From Anodontia alba (lineage: Eukaryota; Mollusca; Bivalvia; Lucinida; Lucinidae), in NCBI GenBank assembly GCA_964016985.1, contig OZ024830.1:63194550-63258549 (forward strand): 64,000 nucleotides of DNA, written 5' to 3'. Of the stretch, positions 58,862 to 64,000 are shown piece by piece. Made by a program: the position numbers and the translations under genes. Under the pieces are notes generated by a model. It was not told the origin of the DNA and did not search any database. It saw only the letters and a program-made list of their open reading frames with translations. The first letter of the stretch is position 1. Each line of letters opens with the position of its first letter.

Positions 58862-59000
58862 TTTTGATCGATTACGGTGAAATAATTCACTAGTGTTCTA
58901 AGGCTTTTGCGTAAAAAACGAGTGAGCGAAGCGAACAAGTTTTTTACCCGAAAGCCTTAGAACACGCATGAATTATTTCTCCGTAATCGATCAAAACAAC
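58862..59000. mobile_element. Palindromic element, GATCGATTACGG ends
   Basis: TTTTGATCGATTACGGTGAA ATAATTCA and its complement GAATTATTTCTCCGTAATCG ATCAAAA enclose GTTCTAAGGCTTTTGCGTAA AAAAC arms. A related AATTCACTCGGTGAATTATC motif lies at about 59405, so the unit may be larger (to about 59450). Confidence 0.6.
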
Positions 59001-59524
59001 CAAATAAACTGTTTATTACATTTTCATTCATGTTTTACCTTTGAATTTTCACATTCAGCCATTATGATTTCCTACCAAATTAGTTCGTCAGTGCATGAAT
59101 TTCATAAGGCGTGGTTTAGTTTGAAAATCAGTCGCCATCTTGTTTTCACTTTAATGCAAAAATCATCCTGAGCTTGAAATACAGACGCAACAATGTCACG
59201 GAAGTTGAATTGGATTATCAAAAATTCATACTTTATATTTGCGTTGCAGGTCTTTCCTCAAAAACGCCAGTTGGACGTGAAAATTGCAGTCTGATCTCCA
59301 TTTTATCAAATTTTCCGCGAAACATCAACTATTGTTATTGTTGTTACCAATAACGTCAGCAACGTCGCGTAGCAATTATGACGTCAAAACGTTCGAAATG
59401 AAATAATTCACTCGGTGAATTATCGATTATAATTCACTGAGAAATCTCAATAAATCACTGCTGAAAATGTAATAAAGGTATATCTCGAAGAATTTTATCA
59501 CTATTTCTTTGTTGGCGATTTACG

Positions 59525-59583
59525 AAAAAAAAAAAAATAAATAAATAAAATAAAATAAATAAATAAATAAATAAATAAATAAA
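59525..59583. repeat. (AAAT)n tract
   Basis: Impure AAATAAAT repeats following a poly-A run. Confidence 0.9.
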
Positions 59584-59689
59584 ATCGGGCAATGGTATTG
59601 TGATTAGATATGATTTAACTGTTTTCCGTTAGAATTTGCCGTAGAAATATACAGGGCTTGAGTATAATTTTGTCACAACTTTTGAGCAC

Positions 59690-59915
59690 GGAACTGATAA
59701 CCGATCATAAACTCCAAGGGGCTTCAGTCTACCCAGCTGTGATACAGGTACCAGCTTTTGTTTGGAAGCTAATGTAAATAAATGACGTGTCTATAGTGTA
59801 CGTATATAGTCCCGAGCAAGTCCTATAACTCCAGGTGCTTCAGTATACCCAGCTGTTATACGGGTACCAGCTTTCATTCGGGAGATACTGTAAATGACTT
59901 GTATATTGTGAATAC
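59690..59915. repeat. 109-bp minisatellite, left part
   Basis: Two units containing CAGCTGTGATACAGGTACCA GC and TGTAAATAAATGACGTG/ATGACTTGTATAT. The array resumes at 60996 after an AGATATCT element. Confidence 0.8.
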
Positions 59916-60995
59916 TATGGCAAGCTGTTTTACTATTTATTATGCAAAACAGATACCTTATATATTATATCAGGTATCCTATATGAGGATATAAGATATC
60001 TGATATACTAATTCGGATATCTTATATCCTATATTATAAAATATATATCTCATTTTATTCCACATATATCTTATCTACCATACAGGATACCTTATTTGTT
60101 TAAGATATCACATATTAATATAGATATCTGATATAATAAGTAAGATATCTAATATACTAAATGAGATATCTTTTTTGATTGAATGAGATATCTTCTTCAG
60201 TAAATAAGATATCTTATATCCTATATAAGAATCCTATACAGCATATCAGATATCTTATATAGCATATTAGATATTTATATGTCAATGAAGATATCTTATA
60301 AAGCATATGACATCTTGACATATAATATCTTATTTATACAAGATATCTATCAGACATGTTAAATGTTATATATCTGATATATTAAATCAGACATCTGATT
60401 TATATAATAGATAGTAAAATAGCTAGCTGGCAAGCCGTTTTACTATTAATTATGCATTATATCGGATATCTTATATAGGATATAAGATTTCTAATACAGG
60501 ATATAAGATATCTGTATTAGATATCTTATATCCTATATTAGATATCTTGTATCCTACATAAAACATCTGATATATCATATTAGATATTTAATTCCACATA
60601 TAAGGTATCTTATTTACCAGATAAGATACCTTATTTGTTAAATAAGATATCTTACATTTTTATAAAGATATCTGATATACTAAATAAGATATCTGATATA
60701 CTAAATGGGATGTATTATTAAATCGAATTAATGATATATCTTCTATAGTACATATCTTATAACCCATAGAAGATATCTTATATGTAATATATAATAAATG
60801 ATATCTTTTATGTCAATTAAAATATCTTATATAGTATATCAGATATCTTATTTAGTATATATCTTAATTGACATAAAATTATTTATATAAGGTATCTTAT
60901 ATAAGATATCAGATATCTTATATTTTATTTAAGCTGTCTGATATGTTAAATCAGATATTTAACTTATAGAAAAAATAGGTAAACAGCTTGCCTTA
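59916..60995. mobile_element. AGATATCT-rich dimeric element, copy 3
   Basis: The left end TATGGCAAGCTGTTTTACTA and right end TAGGTAAACAGCTTGCCTTA pair. The junction AGCTAGC-TGGCAAGCCGTTT is at about 60420-60445. It is more decayed than copies 1 and 2, and the 6-bp flanks (GAATAC, GTATAT) match at only four positions. It lies inside the 109-bp minisatellite. Confidence 0.8.
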
Positions 60996-62580
60996 GTATA
61001 TTGTCCTAAGCAAGTCGTATAACTCCAGGGTGCTGTGATACAGGTACCAGCTTTCGTCCAAGAAATAATGTAAATGACTTGTATATAGTGTATATATAGA
61101 CCCAAGCAAGTCCTTTAACTCCAAGGAGCTTCAGACTACTCAGCTGTAATACAGGTACCAGCTTTCATTTTAGAGATAATGTAAATGACTTGTATGTAAT
61201 GTATATAGTCACTTAACTCCAGGGTGCTTCAGTATACCCAGCTGTGATACAAGTACTCGTTTTAGTTCAGGAGATAATGTAAATGAGTTCAAAGCAAGTC
61301 ACTTAACTCCAGTATCCTTCAGTCTACCTAGCTGTGAAACAGCTAAAAGCTTTAGTTTGGGAGAAAATGTAAATGACTTGTATATGTTGTCCCGGCAAGC
61401 CACTTAATTCCAGGGTGCTTCAGTCTACCCAGCTGTGATACAGGTACCAGATTTAGTTCGAGAGAAAATGTAAATGACTTGTATATAGTGTATACAGCTC
61501 CTGCCAAGTCACATAACACCAGAGTGCTTCAGTATACCCAGCTGTGATACAGGTACCAGCTTTTCTTCGAGAGAAAATGTAAATGACTTGTATATAGTGT
61601 ATATAGTCCTGTGCAAATCACTTAACTCCAGGGTGCTTCAGTATACCAAGCTGTGATAGAGTTACCAACTTTTCTTTGAGAGAAAATGTAAATGACTTGT
61701 TTATAGTGTATATAGTCCTGTGCAAGTCACTTACTCCAGGGTGATTCAGTATACCTAGCTGTGATACAGGTACCAGCTTTTCTTTGAGAAAATGTAAATG
61801 ACTTGTATATACAATGTAGTGTATATAGTTCTTTGCAAGTCACTTAACTCCAGGGTGATTCATTATACCCAGCTGTGATACAGGTACCAGCTTTTCTTCG
61901 AGAGAAAATGTAAATGACTTGTATATAGTGTATATAGTCCTGTGCAAGTCACTTAACGTAATGGTGATTCACTACACCCAGCAGTGATACAGGTACCAGC
62001 TTTTGTTTGAATGAAAATGTAAATGACTTGTATATAGTGTATATACTCCTGTGCAAGTCACTTAACTCCATGGTGATTTATTATACCCAGCAGTGATACA
62101 GGTACCAGCTTTTGTTTGAATGAAAATGTAAATGACTTGTATATAGTGTATATAGTCCTGTACAAGTCACTTAACTCCATGGTGATTCATTATACCCAGC
62201 AGTGATACAGATATATAGTGTATATAGACTCAAGCAAGTCACATAACTCCAGGGTGCTTCAGTCTACCCAGCTGTGATATGGGAACCAGCCTTGGTTGAA
62301 AGGATGTCAGTGACTGGTATATTGTGTATATAGAGGAGTCCTAGAAACATGTAACTCCAGGGTGCTTCAGTATAGCCAGCTGTGATACGGAAACCAGCCT
62401 TGGTTGGAGGGATGTCAGTGACTGGTATATTGTGTATATAGAGGGTAACTCCAGGGTGCTTCAGTATACTCCGTTGTGATATTAATGTATAGTGTAAATA
62501 GTCCCGAGCAAGTCACTTAACCTTAGGGTACTTCAGTATACCCAGGTGATATGGGTGCCAGCTTTAGTGGGGGAGATAAT
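60996..62580. repeat. 109-bp minisatellite, main part, about 14 units
   Basis: Unit GTCACTTAACTCCAGGGTGC, TTCAGTATACCCAGCTGTGA, TACAGGTACCAGCTTTTCTT, CGAGAGAAAATGTAAATGAC, TTGTATATAGTGTATATAGT. Starts recur at 61432, 61541, 61650 and 61758. Units near the right end are shortened. Confidence 0.9.
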
Positions 62581-62582
62581 AC

Positions 62583-64000
62583 AAGAGGCCCACGGGCCAC
62601 GGTTCGCTCACCTGAGTGACATAGCCACTGCAGACATGCAGATGTTATGCAACATTTTTCCAATCCTATCATCGCAACTAATGAAAATATCATCATTTGA
62701 GCAGTTCTTAGTTTTGTGAGGGTGGTCAGGTGGTGCAAAGGTGTCGTGTATCTTACGTCACTGGGGCGTGCAACTGATATTGGCTTACAGTAAGGCAAGG
62801 CCTGCTATCCTCCTAGCAGGTAAGGGTAGAGGGGAATGTTTTTATTTCTTCTGTTTCTTCACTTTCATTCCTGTTTCTCTTTCTTCTCTTTCTTCTCTGT
62901 CCCTCTCTTTCATCTCTTCTACTATCTCTTCTGTCTAATTTCTCCCTTTCTCTGGGAGACGACACAAAATGACCCACAAGGGTTGACGTGTCGTTAAACC
63001 CCAACACAATCAATCAATCTTAGTTTTGAAGAAGAATATATGGGCCTGACAGTCAATGGAGCATGATCATTTGAATAAACTATCAATCACATTTCAACAG
63101 AAGGATCAATGTGAAATTTGGTGGAAATTGGCTAAGTGGTTTCTGAAGAATCATGATTTTATACATGTAAACAGCACAGTGGCAGGCAAATATTATAAAT
63201 ATAAACCAGATGATGGCTATCTTAGATTTCCAATCAGAACAATTTTAACTACTGTTGATCTACAAGTCACTTCAATACTTTCAATATAAATGTATATGGC
63301 CCACACAAATAGGGAAGCAAATTTGACCTTGGAGGCAAAAAGGTCAAATGTCAACATAGAACCATCATTTGAGCAATTTTGGTAGATCTCCTGTCCCCCG
63401 TAATTTGTGCAAAGATTAGGACCCAGGGCTTATTTGGTTATGGAGAAGAAGATTTTTAAAGGTTTTTACCATATATGGGCATGGCAGCCATTTTGATCAA
63501 TGGACCATACCCATTTTAGCAATCTTTCATTCTCCTGCCCAGGGAGGCTCCGCATGAAATTTGAGCAACACTGGCCCGGAGGCTTCAGAGGAAAAGCCAT
63601 TTGAAATTATCAACATTTTTTCCATACAAATGTATGGGCCCATACAAATGTTTACAGAAGCAAACTTGACCTCGCCGTAAAAAGGTTAAATGTCAATGTA
63701 TGACAATTATTTTAGCAACTTTGGTAGACCGCCCGTTCCAGATGATATATGCAAAGATTCAGCCACAAGCCATCCTCGGTTTTGGAGAATAAGATTTTTA
63801 AATGTTTTTTCCCATGCAAATGCATAAGGAAGCAAACTTGACCTTGCTGTAAAAAGGTCAAATGTCAGTGTATGACCATTATTTTAGCAACTTTGGTAGA
63901 CCCCCTGTCCCCTATGATTTATGCAAACATTCAGCCCCAAAGCATCCTCGGTTCTAGAGAAGATTTATAAAGGTTTTTACCATATATGGGCATGGCGCCC
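62583..64000 (+). mobile_element. Pearl/Helentron-like element, family B, running off the right edge
   Basis: Starts AAGAGGCCCACGGGCCACGG and follows the 23523 and 56235 copies closely. It is interrupted at 62717-63017 by a family D retroposon. The 3' end lies outside the window. Confidence 0.82.
62717..63017 (+). mobile_element. Family D retroposon inserted in a pearl-like element, 11-bp target duplication
   Basis: TGAGGGTGGTCAGGTGGTGC to the tail CCCCAACACAATCAATCAA. The host element is split at AGTTCTTAGTTTTG, and TCTTAGTTTTG is repeated at 62706-62716 and 63018-63028. The uninterrupted host sequence is present at 23641 and 56346, so both boundaries are certain. Family as at 37657. Confidence 0.9.

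Noticed and set aside
58968..59171. 67-codon open frame
   Set aside because: Starts within a palindromic repeat, with no homology, splice or codon evidence.

Overview
The window is eukaryotic, metazoan genomic DNA. One multi-exon cadherin gene on the minus strand occupies positions 1-50728. It is set in AT-rich, very repeat-dense sequence with GT-AG introns and no operon structure. The repeat repertoire (palindromic MITEs, ACGG-microsatellite elements like the bivalve 'pearl' elements, tRNA-derived SINEs, long CA/TA runs) points to a mollusc, most likely a bivalve. The species is not resolved, and this placement rests on recalled repeat style rather than a search.

The gene. Eight coding exons were placed by joining reading frames across consensus splice sites: 50728-49675, 20474-20289, 18899-18647, 16648-16429, 13712-13604, 9965-9845, 5295-5024 and 2485-2196. 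All eight junction phases agree (1,1,2,0,1,2,1, then 0 at the open end). Together they encode the N-terminal 835 residues: signal peptide, prodomain-like region, a degenerate cadherin-like domain, an RQKR furin-type site, five cadherin (EC) repeats and the start of another. The gene runs off the left edge, so later repeats, the membrane segment and the cytoplasmic tail are not visible. Intron 1 is about 29.2 kb.

The rest. No other convincing protein gene, transposase or reverse transcriptase was found, so every mobile element seen is non-autonomous. Left part (1-23 kb): short palindromic MITEs, several within 30 bp of exons, and a 145-bp tandem array at 5.8-8 kb. Middle (23-32 kb): Helentron/pearl-like elements, an AGATATCT-rich dimeric element, a SINE with target duplication and a 44-bp minisatellite. 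32-50 kb: MITEs, microsatellites, a second pearl-like family (40.5-42 kb), a TGATATCA array (42.7-43.1 kb) and a second AGATATCT element (47.4-48.7 kb). 50.7-64 kb: 5' flank and intergenic DNA with two more pearl-like copies, a 109-bp minisatellite and a third AGATATCT element.

Most striking: (i) the AGATATCT element at 47.4-48.7 kb contains a 106-bp, 103/106-identical copy of the end of cadherin exon 1 with its splice donor; (ii) the AGATATCT elements are discrete dimeric mobile units with 6-bp target duplications; (iii) two homologous 32-34-bp hairpin insertions are each flanked by different 8-bp direct repeats; (iv) pearl/Helentron-like elements keep the same ends while carrying different tandem cores, many of which contain palindromic YY1-like motifs.
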